Positions 39,003 through 48,010 of a stretch of DNA of 64,000 bases are shown in pieces. A model generated the notes under the pieces. It had not been told where the DNA came from, did not search any database, and saw nothing but the letters and a program-made list of their open reading frames with translations. Source of the stretch: Orlajensenia sp001423545 (lineage in GTDB: Bacteria > Actinomycetota > Actinomycetes > Actinomycetales > Microbacteriaceae); the NCBI GenBank assembly GCA_001423545.1, contig LMOK01000003.1, positions 1,054,001-1,118,000 of the forward strand, given 5' to 3'. Within the stretch, counting starts at the first letter, position 1, and every line of letters begins with the position of its first letter. The position numbers and the translations under genes were made by a program.

Positions 39003-40652
39003 ATGCAGAAGCCGCTCGTGGGCCTGAATCGCGGCAACCTCGTGCGCGAGCTCACTGCCGGCGTCACGCTGCTGGCCATCGCCATCCCGCTGAACATCGG
39101 CTACGCGCAGATCGCGGGGCTGCCACCGACCGCCGGGCTCTATGCGCTGGTGCTGCCGGCCGTCGTCTACGCGCTGACCGTGTCGTCACGCCAGCTGGTC
39201 GCGTCTCCGGATGCCGCAGCCGCAGCCCTCGTCGCCTCGTCGATCGGCGGACTCGCCGTGGCCGGCAGCGCCGACTACCTCACGCTCGCCTTCGCACAGG
39301 CGATCCTCTGCGGCGTGATGTTCCTCGCCCTCGCCTGGTTCAAGCTCGGCTTCCTCGCGAACTTCCTGTCGAAGCCGATCCTCGTGGGCTTCGTCGGGGG
39401 TCTCGCCCTCGACATCCTGATCAGCCAGATCGCCAAGATGCTCGGCGTGAAGATCGACTCGGGCGGCGAGTTCGTCGACAAGGTCGTCGACCTCGTGACC
39501 GGCCTCGGAACTCTCAACGGATGGTCGGTGCTCATCTCGGTGGTCGCTCTCGCCGTGCTCATCCTCGGCAAGCGATTCGCCCGTGCCGTGCCGTGGGCGC
39601 TCGTCGTGCTGATCGTCGCGACTGTGGCCGTGGTGCTCGCCGACCTCGACAAAGCCGGAGTCTCCGTGCTCGGCAGAGTGGAGGCCGGTCCGCCCACGCT
39701 CACCTGGCCGGTCATCGACTGGACCATGTGGCTGGCTCTCATCCCGTCGGCCATGGCCCTCACGCTGGTGACCACCGCCGAGGGGCTCCTGGTCTCGCGG
39801 TCCTACGGCGAGAAACGCCACTACGACACCTCACCGAACCGCGACCTGTTCGCCTTCGGCGTGGGCAACGTCGCGGCTGGAGTCTCGGGCGGCTTCGCCG
39901 TCGGTTCGTCGACGTCGCGGACCGCCGCCATGGACCAGGCAGGGTCCCGCACGCAGCTCCCGTCGTTGGTGATGGCAGCGGGGACCCTGCTGCTCCTGAT
40001 CTTCGGCACGGCACTGCTCGCCGACATCCCGTCACCGGCCATCGGAGCCATCGTCGCCTTCGCCGTCGTTCCCCTGCTCGGCATCCGCGAGTTCCGCGCG
40101 CTCTGGAAGACCGATCGCTTCGAGTTCACCATCGGAGCCGTGTGCTTCCTCGTGACGCTCTTCATCGGGTCGATCCCCGGCATCCTCGTGGCGTTCGTTC
40201 TCGCGCTCATCAACATCGCCCAGCGGGCCTCGCATCCGGCCATCGACGTGCTGGCCGCAGACGACAACCCCACGGACTCCCTGCTCGATCGGGCCCCGAG
40301 TGGTGCTGTCACCGCTCCCGGCGTGATCGTGGTCCGCCTCGCCGCTCCGCTGTTCTTCGCCAACGGTTCGGTCTTCGGCGACGCCGTCAAGGCAGCCGTG
40401 TCGGCGGCACCGGCCGGCACCGTGCGTCACCTCGTGGTCGACATGGAGGCCGTGACCGATGTCGACGTCACCGGCGCCGAAGCCTTCGAGGCTCTCTCGG
40501 AGTGGCTCGACGCCCAGCACGTCGCACTCGCCTTCAGCCGCATGCGACCCGATGCGCGCGAACGGCTGGTGAAGCTCGGCGTTCTGAAGCAGGAACTGGT
40601 CTTCGAGACCAACCGCGCGGCCATCGCCGCCCTCGCCGACCCCGTGCACTAG
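39003..40652 (+). CDS. SulP-family anion transporter with STAS domain
   Basis: The 549-residue protein has about ten to twelve membrane segments, opening with RELTAGVTLLAIAIPLNIGY and GLPPTAGLYALVLPAVVYAL as in SulP sulfate/bicarbonate permeases. SFAVGSSTSRTAAMDQAGSRT-type sequence (GGFAVGSSTSRTA) is present. A cytoplasmic STAS domain occupies about 440-545 (VIVVRLAAPLFFANGSVF, LVVDMEAVTDVDVTG). AAGGGGAA lies just before the ATG at 39003; the frame upstream is a shadow. Substrate is not determined. Confidence 0.92.
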   Translation: MQKPLVGLNRGNLVRELTAGVTLLAIAIPLNIGYAQIAGLPPTAGLYALVLPAVVYALTVSSRQLVASPDAAAAALVASSIGGLAVAGSADYLTLAFAQAILCGVMFLALAWFKLGFLANFLSKPILVGFVGGLALDILISQIAKMLGVKIDSGGEFVDKVVDLVTGLGTLNGWSVLISVVALAVLILGKRFARAVPWALVVLIVATVAVVLADLDKAGVSVLGRVEAGPPTLTWPVIDWTMWLALIPSAMALTLVTTAEGLLVSRSYGEKRHYDTSPNRDLFAFGVGNVAAGVSGGFAVGSSTSRTAAMDQAGSRTQLPSLVMAAGTLLLLIFGTALLADIPSPAIGAIVAFAVVPLLGIREFRALWKTDRFEFTIGAVCFLVTLFIGSIPGILVAFVLALINIAQRASHPAIDVLAADDNPTDSLLDRAPSGAVTAPGVIVVRLAAPLFFANGSVFGDAVKAAVSAAPAGTVRHLVVDMEAVTDVDVTGAEAFEALSEWLDAQHVALAFSRMRPDARERLVKLGVLKQELVFETNRAAIAALADPVH

Positions 40653-40710
40653 CGTCGAGACAGGGGCGACGGCATCCGCCGAGACCCTCGATCTCGACGG
40701 AGGTACAGGC

Positions 40711-41382
40711 ATGGGCAGTGTCATCGGCGACATCCTCCCGCTCGCCCTCGGGATCGCGATCAGCCCGATCCCGATCATCGCGGCCATCCTCATGCTGCTC
40801 TCGCCGAAGGCGAAGGGCACCAGCGTCGGCTTCCTGCTCGGCTGGGTGCTCGGCATCGTGGTGGTTGTCGTGCTGTTCGAGCTCCTGTCCTCGATCATTC
40901 CGGCGAGCGATCCGGATGCCGCCAAGCCCATCGCCGGTGTCATCAAGCTGCTCCTCGGGCTGGGGCTTCTCTTCCTCGCCTGGCGGCAGTGGGGGTCCCG
41001 CCCCCAGCACGGTGCCGAGGCTGCTCTTCCGAAGTGGATGGCGGCCATCGACACCATGACCACCACGCGTGGAATCATCCTCGGCTTCGTGCTCGCGGCA
41101 GTGAATCCCAAGAACCTGATCATGGCCGTGGGTGCCGGGGTCACGATCGGCACGGCGGGCCTCGAGACCGGCGAGATCGTCGTCGTCACCCTGATCTTCG
41201 TGGTCATCGCCGCGATCACCGTGGCGCTGCCCGTGATCGGCTACCTGGCCGCATCGTCGAAGATGGCGGCGCCCCTGGAAGCGCTGCGCGCCTGGCTGGT
41301 GCAGAACAACGCCACCGTGATGGCCGTGCTGCTGCTCGTGATCGGCGTCGTGATGATCGGCAAGGGGATCGGCAGCTTCTAG
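40711..41382 (+). CDS. GAP-family (Sap-type) integral membrane protein
   Basis: The 223-residue protein has six hydrophobic segments and a LysE-like layout. LALGIAISPIPIIAAILML and FVLAAVNPKNLIMAVGAGV are typical of the GAP/Sap family, whose mycobacterial members are involved in glycolipid traffic. Transport substrate here is unknown. It follows the SulP gene by 58 bp on the same strand. Confidence 0.82.
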   Translation: MGSVIGDILPLALGIAISPIPIIAAILMLLSPKAKGTSVGFLLGWVLGIVVVVVLFELLSSIIPASDPDAAKPIAGVIKLLLGLGLLFLAWRQWGSRPQHGAEAALPKWMAAIDTMTTTRGIILGFVLAAVNPKNLIMAVGAGVTIGTAGLETGEIVVVTLIFVVIAAITVALPVIGYLAASSKMAAPLEALRAWLVQNNATVMAVLLLVIGVVMIGKGIGSF

Positions 41383-41487
41383 GGCGGCATCCGTTCCCGC
41401 CGATCCGCTCGAACGAACCGGCATCCGAAAGTCCCGATCGCGGGCCAAATATCTCGCCACTCGTGGAATACTCTGCGGCGGGATAAA

Positions 41488-41508
41488 GTTGATACAAGCA
41501 GACTCAAC
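41488..41508. promoter_or_regulatory. HAIR operator for HspR, upstream of clpB
   Basis: GTTGATA-N7-ACTCAAC has the HAIR layout, and the flanks extend the symmetry to AAGTTGA and TCAACTT. It ends 18 bp before the clpB ATG, so HspR binding would block transcription at or just after the start site. GGATAAAGT beside it could be a -10. Confidence 0.82.
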
Positions 41509-41526
41509 TTACGGATTGGAACTGCC

Positions 41527-43686
41527 ATGGCGAACATGCAAGGCGCGCCGAGCTCCCAGGAGGAGCAGAAGTCGGCGCTGGAACAGTACGGCATCGACCT
41601 CACGGCCATCGCGGCGGCCGGCAAGCTCGACCCCGTGATCGGGCGGGATGCCGAGATCCGTCGCGTCAGCCAGGTGCTGACTCGACGCACCAAGAACAAC
41701 CCCGTGCTCATCGGCGAGCCGGGCGTCGGCAAGACGGCCGTCGTCGAGGGCCTCGCCCAGCGCATCGTCGCGGGCGACGTCGCCGAGTCGCTGAAGAACA
41801 AGCGGCTCGTCTCGCTCGACATCTCGGCACTCGTCGCCGGTGCCATGTACCGCGGCCAGTTCGAGGAGCGGCTGAAGGCCGTGCTCAAGGAGATCAACGA
41901 CGCCGACGGGCAGATCATCACCTTCGTCGACGAACTGCACCTGCTCATGGGTGCCGGCGGCGGAGAGGGCTCGGTCGCGGCGTCCAACATGCTGAAGCCC
42001 ATGCTGGCGCGGGGCGAGCTGCGCCTCATCGGCGCCACGACGCTCAACGAGTACCGCGAGTACATCGAGAAGGACGCCGCCCTCGAGCGACGCTTCCAGC
42101 AGGTCTACGTGGGCGAGCCGTCGGTGGAGGACACCGTGGCGATCCTGCGCGGGCTCAAGGGCCGCTACGAGGCTCACCACGGAGTGACGATCACGGATGC
42201 CGCCCTCGTCGCCGCGGCATCCCTCAGCAACCGCTACATCTCGGCCAGGCAGCTGCCCGACAAGGCCATCGACCTGGTCGACGAGGCCATGAGCCGGCTC
42301 AAGATGGAGATCGACTCGTCGCCCGTGGAGATCGACCAGCTCAAGCGCTCGGTCGACCGCATGCGCATCGAGGAGCTCGCGCTCAAGAAGGAGAAGGACG
42401 ACGCGTCGAAGGCGCGCCTCGCCAAGCTGCGCGACGAACTCCTGGAGAAGGAGCGCGAATTGCTCGTGCTCGAGGAGCGCTGGACCCGCGAGCGGGCGTC
42501 GCTCACCAGGGTCGGCGACCTCAAGAAGAAGCTCGACGAGGCCTACACCGCCCGCGACCGCGCCATGCGCGAGGCGAACTACGCCGAGGCGTCGCGCCTG
42601 GAGTACACGACCATCAAGGAGTTGCAGGAGCACCTCGATGCCGCCGAACAGGCCGAGAGTGCGCCCGACGAGGACCGCATGGTCAACGAGCAGGTGACCG
42701 AGGAGGACATCGCCGCCGTGATCGCGGCGTGGACCGGCATCCCGGTCGGCCGTCTGCTGCAGGGTGAGACCGAGAAGCTGCTGCACCTCGAGTCCGAGCT
42801 GGGTCGACGACTCATCGGCCAGAAGCCCGCCGTGGCTGCGGTGGCGGATGCCGTCCGCCGATCGCGCGCCGGCATCAGCGACCCGAACCGGCCCACCGGT
42901 TCGTTCCTGTTCCTCGGGCCGACGGGTGTCGGCAAGACCGAGCTCGCCAAGGCCCTCGCCGACTTCCTGTTCGACGATGAGCGCGCCATGGTGCGCATCG
43001 ACATGTCGGAGTACGGCGAGAAGCACAGCGTCTCCAGGCTCGTCGGTGCCCCTCCGGGATACATCGGCTACGAGCAGGGCGGACAGCTCACCGAGGCCGT
43101 CCGTCGCCGGCCGTACTCGGTCATCCTGCTCGACGAGGTCGAGAAGGCGCATCCGGAGGTCTTCGACATCCTGCTGCAGGTGCTCGACGACGGCAGGCTC
43201 ACCGACGGCCAGGGTCGCACCGTCGACTTCCGCAACGTGATCCTGGTGCTCACGTCGAACCTCGGCTCGCAGATCCTCGTCGACCCCGCCATGGAGTGGG
43301 CCGACAAGGAGCGCGCCGTGCAACAGCTGGTGCGCCAGGCCTTCAAGCCCGAGTTCGTGAACCGTCTCGACGACATCGTCGTGTTCTCGGCGCTGTCCGA
43401 GGACGAGCTGGCCGAAATCGTCAACCTCTACATCGACAGGCTGTCGTCGAGGCTGGGCGAGCGCCGCCTGCAGTTGGGGGTGACTCCGGATGCCCGAGCG
43501 TGGCTGGCCGAGCGGGGGTACGACCCGATCTACGGCGCGCGACCGCTCCGCCGCCTCATGCAGCACGAGATCGACGACAGGCTCGCGAGGGCGCTGCTCG
43601 GCGGCGTGATCCGCGACGGCGACAGCGTGCTGGTCGGACTCGCCGACGACGGTGAGGCGCTGACTGTGGAGCGCGCCGAGGCCTAG
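41527..43686 (+). CDS. clpB: ATP-dependent disaggregase ClpB, lacking the N-terminal Clp_N domain
   Basis: The 719-residue AAA+ protein resolves aggregates with DnaK. It has Walker A GEPGVGKTAVV (about residue 70), a coiled middle domain (about 270-400) and the second Walker A GPTGVGKTELA (about 463), with Walker B VILLDEVEKAHPEVF. Full ClpB is about 860 residues; the roughly 150-residue N-domain is missing and no reading frame for it lies upstream, so only the short form is made. The M-domain identifies ClpB rather than ClpA/ClpC. The upstream HAIR site places it under HspR. Confidence 0.95.
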   Translation: MANMQGAPSSQEEQKSALEQYGIDLTAIAAAGKLDPVIGRDAEIRRVSQVLTRRTKNNPVLIGEPGVGKTAVVEGLAQRIVAGDVAESLKNKRLVSLDISALVAGAMYRGQFEERLKAVLKEINDADGQIITFVDELHLLMGAGGGEGSVAASNMLKPMLARGELRLIGATTLNEYREYIEKDAALERRFQQVYVGEPSVEDTVAILRGLKGRYEAHHGVTITDAALVAAASLSNRYISARQLPDKAIDLVDEAMSRLKMEIDSSPVEIDQLKRSVDRMRIEELALKKEKDDASKARLAKLRDELLEKERELLVLEERWTRERASLTRVGDLKKKLDEAYTARDRAMREANYAEASRLEYTTIKELQEHLDAAEQAESAPDEDRMVNEQVTEEDIAAVIAAWTGIPVGRLLQGETEKLLHLESELGRRLIGQKPAVAAVADAVRRSRAGISDPNRPTGSFLFLGPTGVGKTELAKALADFLFDDERAMVRIDMSEYGEKHSVSRLVGAPPGYIGYEQGGQLTEAVRRRPYSVILLDEVEKAHPEVFDILLQVLDDGRLTDGQGRTVDFRNVILVLTSNLGSQILVDPAMEWADKERAVQQLVRQAFKPEFVNRLDDIVVFSALSEDELAEIVNLYIDRLSSRLGERRLQLGVTPDARAWLAERGYDPIYGARPLRRLMQHEIDDRLARALLGGVIRDGDSVLVGLADDGEALTVERAEA

Positions 43687-44993
43687 GCGGGGTCGGCGGG
43701 CTTCTGCCGCTCGGCGGGGCGGGGGGATTCTCCCGCCTCGGCGGGCTCGAGCTCTGTGACACCGTTCGCGCTCGCCGGGATGCGTCGCTCGAGCACGGCC
43801 GCGAGCACGCCGATGCCCACGCAGCCGGCGACCATGAGCGCGATGTACCAGCCGTCCAGGTCGGCGTCGAGCAGGAGCCCGGCTGCGACCGGACCCGTGA
43901 TGGCGCCGCCCTGGAAGGCAGCCGAGTTGACGGCGTTGTACCGGCCGCGGGTGCGGTCGGTCGCCAGGTCGTTGTACACGGCGGGAACAGTCGGCTGCAG
44001 GAGCGTCTCGCCGAACGCGAAGATGCCCATGAAGGCGAGCACCCCGATCGCGGCGGCGAGGGAGTCGGGAAGCAGGCCCGTGGCGCCGAGCACCAGCCAC
44101 GAGCCCGCCCACACCGCCGCCATCACCTGCATGGCCCGCGTGCGGCGGCGCCCGGTGAGTCGCTTCAGTACGGCGAACTGGAGGAACACGATCACGGCGG
44201 TGTTCACGGCGAAGGCGAACCCGATCGCCTGGGTCGAGACACCCGACACCTGTCTGGCGAACGCCGGGAAGCCCGCCTCCATCTGTCCGTAGCCGATGAA
44301 GACTGCGACGAAGGTGAGCAGGGTCAGCCAGCGGATGGCGGGCTGCCGGAGGATCTCCCGGTACCCGCCGCTCGGGGCATCGTCTCCATCCGGTGCCGTC
44401 TGGGTGCGGATGCGTCGCAGCGGCCCGAGCAGCAGCGCCATCGGGATGAGTGAACTCGCGGCATCGATGAGGAAGATCGTGACGAAGGTGTCGGGATTCT
44501 GCACGTCGACGAAGAAGCCGCCGATGATGCCGCCGACCCCGATGCCGAGATTCACGAGGGCGAAGTTCACGCCGAAGTACTGCTGGCGCAGGTCGCCCTG
44601 CACGACCGTCGCGATGAGGGCGTTGATGCCGGGCCACGACACCCCGAAGTTCACGCCGATGAGCACCAGTGCCACGGCCGCGACCGCCGGGTCCGTCGAG
44701 AAGGCGAGCAGGGTGCATCCGGCGACCATCGAGGTGAGGCCGACGAGCAGCACGATCCGCGCGCCATAACGGTCGATGAGGGTACCGCCGGGACCCGTGA
44801 CGATGAGTCCGGTGAGGGCGATCAGGCTCATCAGCGCGCCCGAGAGCCCGAGGTCGAAGCCGCGCACCTCGTGCAGGTAGATGATCGTGAACGGCAGCGT
44901 CAGGCCGCGCCCGAACGTCGAGATCGCCACCGTCGACAGCAGCCACCGCCCCGCGGTGGGCAGGGCGCGCCAGAACTCAGCCATGCCGCTCAT
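43683..44993 (-). CDS. MFS transporter
   Basis: The 436-residue protein has about twelve membrane segments. The MFS loop after segment 2 reads GPGGTLIDRYGARIV, and a second copy of the fold begins near residue 215. Substrate is unknown; drug-efflux type is possible. I use the ATG at 44993, with AGGA 7 nt upstream, over the GTG-side longer form at 45011. Its 3' end overlaps clpB by 4 bp, tail to tail. Confidence 0.88.
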   Translation of the reverse strand: MSGMAEFWRALPTAGRWLLSTVAISTFGRGLTLPFTIIYLHEVRGFDLGLSGALMSLIALTGLIVTGPGGTLIDRYGARIVLLVGLTSMVAGCTLLAFSTDPAVAAVALVLIGVNFGVSWPGINALIATVVQGDLRQQYFGVNFALVNLGIGVGGIIGGFFVDVQNPDTFVTIFLIDAASSLIPMALLLGPLRRIRTQTAPDGDDAPSGGYREILRQPAIRWLTLLTFVAVFIGYGQMEAGFPAFARQVSGVSTQAIGFAFAVNTAVIVFLQFAVLKRLTGRRRTRAMQVMAAVWAGSWLVLGATGLLPDSLAAAIGVLAFMGIFAFGETLLQPTVPAVYNDLATDRTRGRYNAVNSAAFQGGAITGPVAAGLLLDADLDGWYIALMVAGCVGIGVLAAVLERRIPASANGVTELEPAEAGESPRPAERQKPADPA

Positions 44994-45130
44994 GGTGCAA
45001 TCCTGTCGCATGCCTGCGACATCGAGCAGAGCGCGTGGTATCCACCAGCGGGTGTCTGCGCGACGAACCTGGCCCTCGCGTCGGGGGCGTGGTCACCGCT
45101 ATCGTCTGAGAAAGACTAGGGGAGGTCACC

Positions 45131-45604
45131 ATGGCCGAGAGCGCTGGCACCACGTCCACAGCCGAATCGAGGCCGGGCCGAGGGCTGAGGGTCATCGGCC
45201 TTCTCGCGATCATCGGGGGCACGCTCTTCCTGTTGGTGGGAGTCATCGCGTGGTTCGCCGTCTCGGCGCAGCTGAGCGCCGAGAAGATCACGGTGTCCGA
45301 CGATGCGCCCATCCTGGCCGGCGCCGCGGTCACCGGGCCGGTCACGGCTTATGTGCAGGCGAACATCATCAACACTCATGCCCTCGAGGCGAGCGGCGGC
45401 AAGACCTATGCGGAACTTCCTCAGGACGACCCGGCACGCACCACGGTGATGACGGCCTCGTTCCTGCGCGCATCGCTGTTCACCTCGGTTGTCGCGTTCG
45501 GCGTCTCGTTGTTCGCGGCGGGCGTCGGAGTGCTGTTCATCCTCACCGGCTGGGCGATCCGACGGATCGCACTGTCGTCGACGTTGGCGCCACGAGCTCC
45601 GTAG
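45131..45604 (+). CDS. Hypothetical membrane protein with two membrane segments
   Basis: The 157-residue protein has hydrophobic segments at about residues 21-45 and 115-140, separated by an extracytoplasmic domain of about 65 residues (AEKITVSDDAPILAGAAVTG). GGGGAGG lies 7 nt before the ATG. The layout resembles aromatic-ring hydroxylase-like membrane proteins of actinobacteria, but no family is certain. Function unknown. Confidence 0.78.
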   Translation: MAESAGTTSTAESRPGRGLRVIGLLAIIGGTLFLLVGVIAWFAVSAQLSAEKITVSDDAPILAGAAVTGPVTAYVQANIINTHALEASGGKTYAELPQDDPARTTVMTASFLRASLFTSVVAFGVSLFAAGVGVLFILTGWAIRRIALSSTLAPRAP

Positions 45605-45652
45605 CCGGCTCTCATCGCCGGGCTCTGCCGCCCTTCGGCGTAGGCTCGGAGC

Positions 45653-46702
45653 ATGCTGGCTACCCTCATCCACGGCGAACGTGACATCCGAGTCGAAGAG
45701 GTCGCCGACCCCGTGCTCTCCACCGGCGCCGACGCGATCGTGCGCGTCGTGGCCTCGTGCGTGTGCGGTTCGGACCTCTGGCCCTACCGCGGCGTGACGC
45801 CGACCGACGAACCCCACCGCATCGGCCACGAGTTCGTCGGCATCGTCGAGGAGGTGGGTCCGGATGTCGCCACGATCAAGCCGGGCGACTTCGTGATCGC
45901 TCCGTTCTACGTCTGCGACGGCACCTGCGTGAACTGCCTCAACGGCGTCAGCACCTCCTGCCTCCAGGGCGGGTGGTGGGGCGGCGACGACAAGGTCGGA
46001 GGCTTCGCCGACGGCGGCCAGGGCGAGCGCGTCCGCATCCCCCTCGCCGACGGAACCCTCTTCGCCCTCGACGAGCAGCCCGACGACGCGCTCATCCCGA
46101 GCCTGCTCACCCTCAGCGACGTGTTCGGCACCGGCCACCACGCTGCGGTGTCGGCCGGTGTCGGCCCCGGATCCGTCGTGGCCGTCGTGGGGGACGGCGC
46201 CGTCGGCCTCTGCGCCATCCTCGCGGCGAAGCGCCTCGGCGCGACCACGATCATCGCGATGTCGCGGCACGCGGACCGCCAGGCCATCGCCCGCGAATTC
46301 GGCGCCACCCACATCGTGGAGGAGCGCGGCAGCGACGGCGTGAAGGCGGTCAAGGCGCTCACGGGCGGCATCGGAGCCGATCAGGTGCTCGAGTGCGTCG
46401 GCACCAAGGAGTCGATGGACCAAGCGCTGCGGTCGACTCGCCCCGGTGGCATGGTCGGCTACGTCGGCGTTCCGAACGGCGGCCCCGAGCTGCCCGTGCG
46501 CAGCATGTTCAGCCGCAACGTCGGCGTGAACGGCGGTGTCGCCCCCGTGCGCGGCTACATCGCCGAGCTGCTGCCCGACGTGCTCTCGGGCAAGGTCAAC
46601 CCGGGCCTGGTGTTCGACCTCACGCTTCCGTTGACGGATGCGGCAGAGGCCTACGCCGCGATGGACGAGCGTCGCGCCACGAAGGTGTTGCTGCGCCCAT
46701 GA
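45653..46702 (+). CDS. Zinc-dependent alcohol dehydrogenase-family oxidoreductase
   Basis: The 349-residue MDR protein has catalytic zinc ligands in CVCGSDLWPYRG and RIGHEFVGIV, structural zinc cysteines in CDGTCVNCLNGVSTSC, and a Rossmann motif VVAVVGDGAVGLCAILAAK for NAD(P). Substrate cannot be inferred. It overlaps the next gene by ATGA, so the two products may act together. Confidence 0.92.
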   Translation: MLATLIHGERDIRVEEVADPVLSTGADAIVRVVASCVCGSDLWPYRGVTPTDEPHRIGHEFVGIVEEVGPDVATIKPGDFVIAPFYVCDGTCVNCLNGVSTSCLQGGWWGGDDKVGGFADGGQGERVRIPLADGTLFALDEQPDDALIPSLLTLSDVFGTGHHAAVSAGVGPGSVVAVVGDGAVGLCAILAAKRLGATTIIAMSRHADRQAIAREFGATHIVEERGSDGVKAVKALTGGIGADQVLECVGTKESMDQALRSTRPGGMVGYVGVPNGGPELPVRSMFSRNVGVNGGVAPVRGYIAELLPDVLSGKVNPGLVFDLTLPLTDAAEAYAAMDERRATKVLLRP

Positions 46703-47166
46703 GCTTCTACGACGACCTGCTCGCGCAGGAGAAGGAACTGCAGTTCGCCGCGTTCACGCACGACGACGCCTGGACGCTGGGAAGCGGCATCCGTGCCGCC
46801 GCGCATGACGGCTCGCTGCCGGTGGCCATCGCCGTGTGGTTCGGCCCCCAGCGGGTGTTCCACGCCGCGTTGCCCGGAGCCAACGCCGACAACGACGCCT
46901 GGCTCGAGCGCAAGTACCGCGTGGTGCAGCGCTACGGTCGAGCGTCGATGGCCGTCGGGGAGATGTTCCGCGAGGGCGGCAAGAACTTCGACATCGACTC
47001 GCGGCTCGACCCGACGGAGTTCGCGGCGCACGGCGGTGTCGTGCCGATCAGCATCCGGAACGCCGGGATCATCGGCGCCGTCGGTGTCTCGGGCCTGCCG
47101 CAGCGCGACGACCACGCGCTGGTGGTCGAGCACCTGCGGAGGCTGCTGGCGGCGCAACAGCTCTAG
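46699..47166 (+). CDS. Heme-degrading-domain protein (UPF0303/HbpS-like)
   Basis: The 155-residue protein matches the GlcG/HbpS-like group: AWTLGSGIRAAAHDGSLPVAI, ALPGANADNDAWLERKYRVV and GGVVPISIRNAGIIGAVGVSGLPQRDDHALVV. Members bind heme or small cofactors, and biochemical roles vary. No signal peptide is present. The ATG at 46699 overlaps the stop of the dehydrogenase gene. Confidence 0.88.
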   Translation: MSFYDDLLAQEKELQFAAFTHDDAWTLGSGIRAAAHDGSLPVAIAVWFGPQRVFHAALPGANADNDAWLERKYRVVQRYGRASMAVGEMFREGGKNFDIDSRLDPTEFAAHGGVVPISIRNAGIIGAVGVSGLPQRDDHALVVEHLRRLLAAQQL

Positions 47167-47194
47167 CGCGCGGGAGCCATCGACGCTCCCATGC

Positions 47195-47252
47195 CGAACT
47201 GCCCACTTCCGCTGGTGACGCGGGCGCCGGACTAGCGGAAGTGGGCAGTTCG
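47195..47252. repeat. 58-bp hairpin element, 19-bp perfect arms
   Basis: Left arm CGAACTGCCCACTTCCGCT (47195-47213) and its exact complement (47234-47252) flank a 20-nt loop. The element at 57338-57395 is nearly identical, with one compensated change: the fourth pair is A-T here and C-G there. It lies between two convergent genes. Confidence 0.85.
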
Positions 47253-47286
47253 AGGAGAGAGCGCGGGACGCGAGCGGCGGAGGCGA

Positions 47287-47877
47287 CTACGCCGACTTCA
47301 GCACGATCTCGTCGAGCGACAGGCGCGTGCGGGGAGCGACCTCGCGCTCGCGCAGCACGTCGGGGAGCGATGCGGCGTCGCCGAGCACGCCGAGGGCCGT
47401 CACCGAGACGATCTCGTAGCGCTCGTCGAGGCCGAGGGCCTCGTGCAGTGCGGCGATCTCGATGCCGCCCATCTGGTGCGTGTGCAGGCCCTCGTGCTGC
47501 GCCTGCACGGTGAGGTGCGCGACGGCCTGGCCGAGGTCGTAGCGCGCGAAGTGGCGCGGCTTGCCCTCGGGGTCGACGATCTCGGCGATGTTCACGATGA
47601 GCACGGCGGCCGAGTCGGCCCAGGTCTTGTTGAAGCCCATGAGGTTGTCATGCACGGTGGTGAAGACGTCGCTGCCGCGGGTGGCCACGACGAAGCGCCA
47701 CGGCTGGACGTTGTTGGCCGAGGGGGCCCAGCGGGCGGCCTCGAGGATCGAGTGCAGGGCGGCGGGGTCGACGACCGCGGTGGGGTCGTAGGCGCGCGGG
47801 CTCCAGCGCTCGACGAGCGGGGTGATGAGAGCGGCGGTGGTGTCGGCGTGACGTGAGGTGTCGGTGATGAGAGTCAT
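47287..47877 (-). CDS. Nitroreductase-family protein
   Basis: The 196-residue protein has FMN-dependent nitroreductase features: RWSPRAYDPTAVVDPAALHS, EAARWAPSANNVQPWRFVVA, and a C-terminal ALGVLGDAASLPD. It likely reduces nitro or quinone compounds with NAD(P)H; the physiological substrate is unknown. It converges with the heme-degrading-type gene across the hairpin element. Confidence 0.9.
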   Translation of the reverse strand: MTLITDTSRHADTTAALITPLVERWSPRAYDPTAVVDPAALHSILEAARWAPSANNVQPWRFVVATRGSDVFTTVHDNLMGFNKTWADSAAVLIVNIAEIVDPEGKPRHFARYDLGQAVAHLTVQAQHEGLHTHQMGGIEIAALHEALGLDERYEIVSVTALGVLGDAASLPDVLREREVAPRTRLSLDEIVLKSA

Positions 47878-48010
47878 CGGAGAACAGCTTTCCAGTGGAT
47901 GCGAATAGGCCGGGGCGACGCTGTCCCACGCTCTACAACATCACACGTCGCTGCTTATTCCATGAGTGCGCATGGATACGCAGGTCACCCCGCGTCATCC
48001 GGGCGCAGCG

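Noticed and set aside
41509..44946. 1145-residue minus-strand frame antisense to clpB
   Set aside because: It mirrors clpB and the MFS gene, whose motifs are certain; the translation is Arg/Asp/Glu/His-rich with no recognisable domain.
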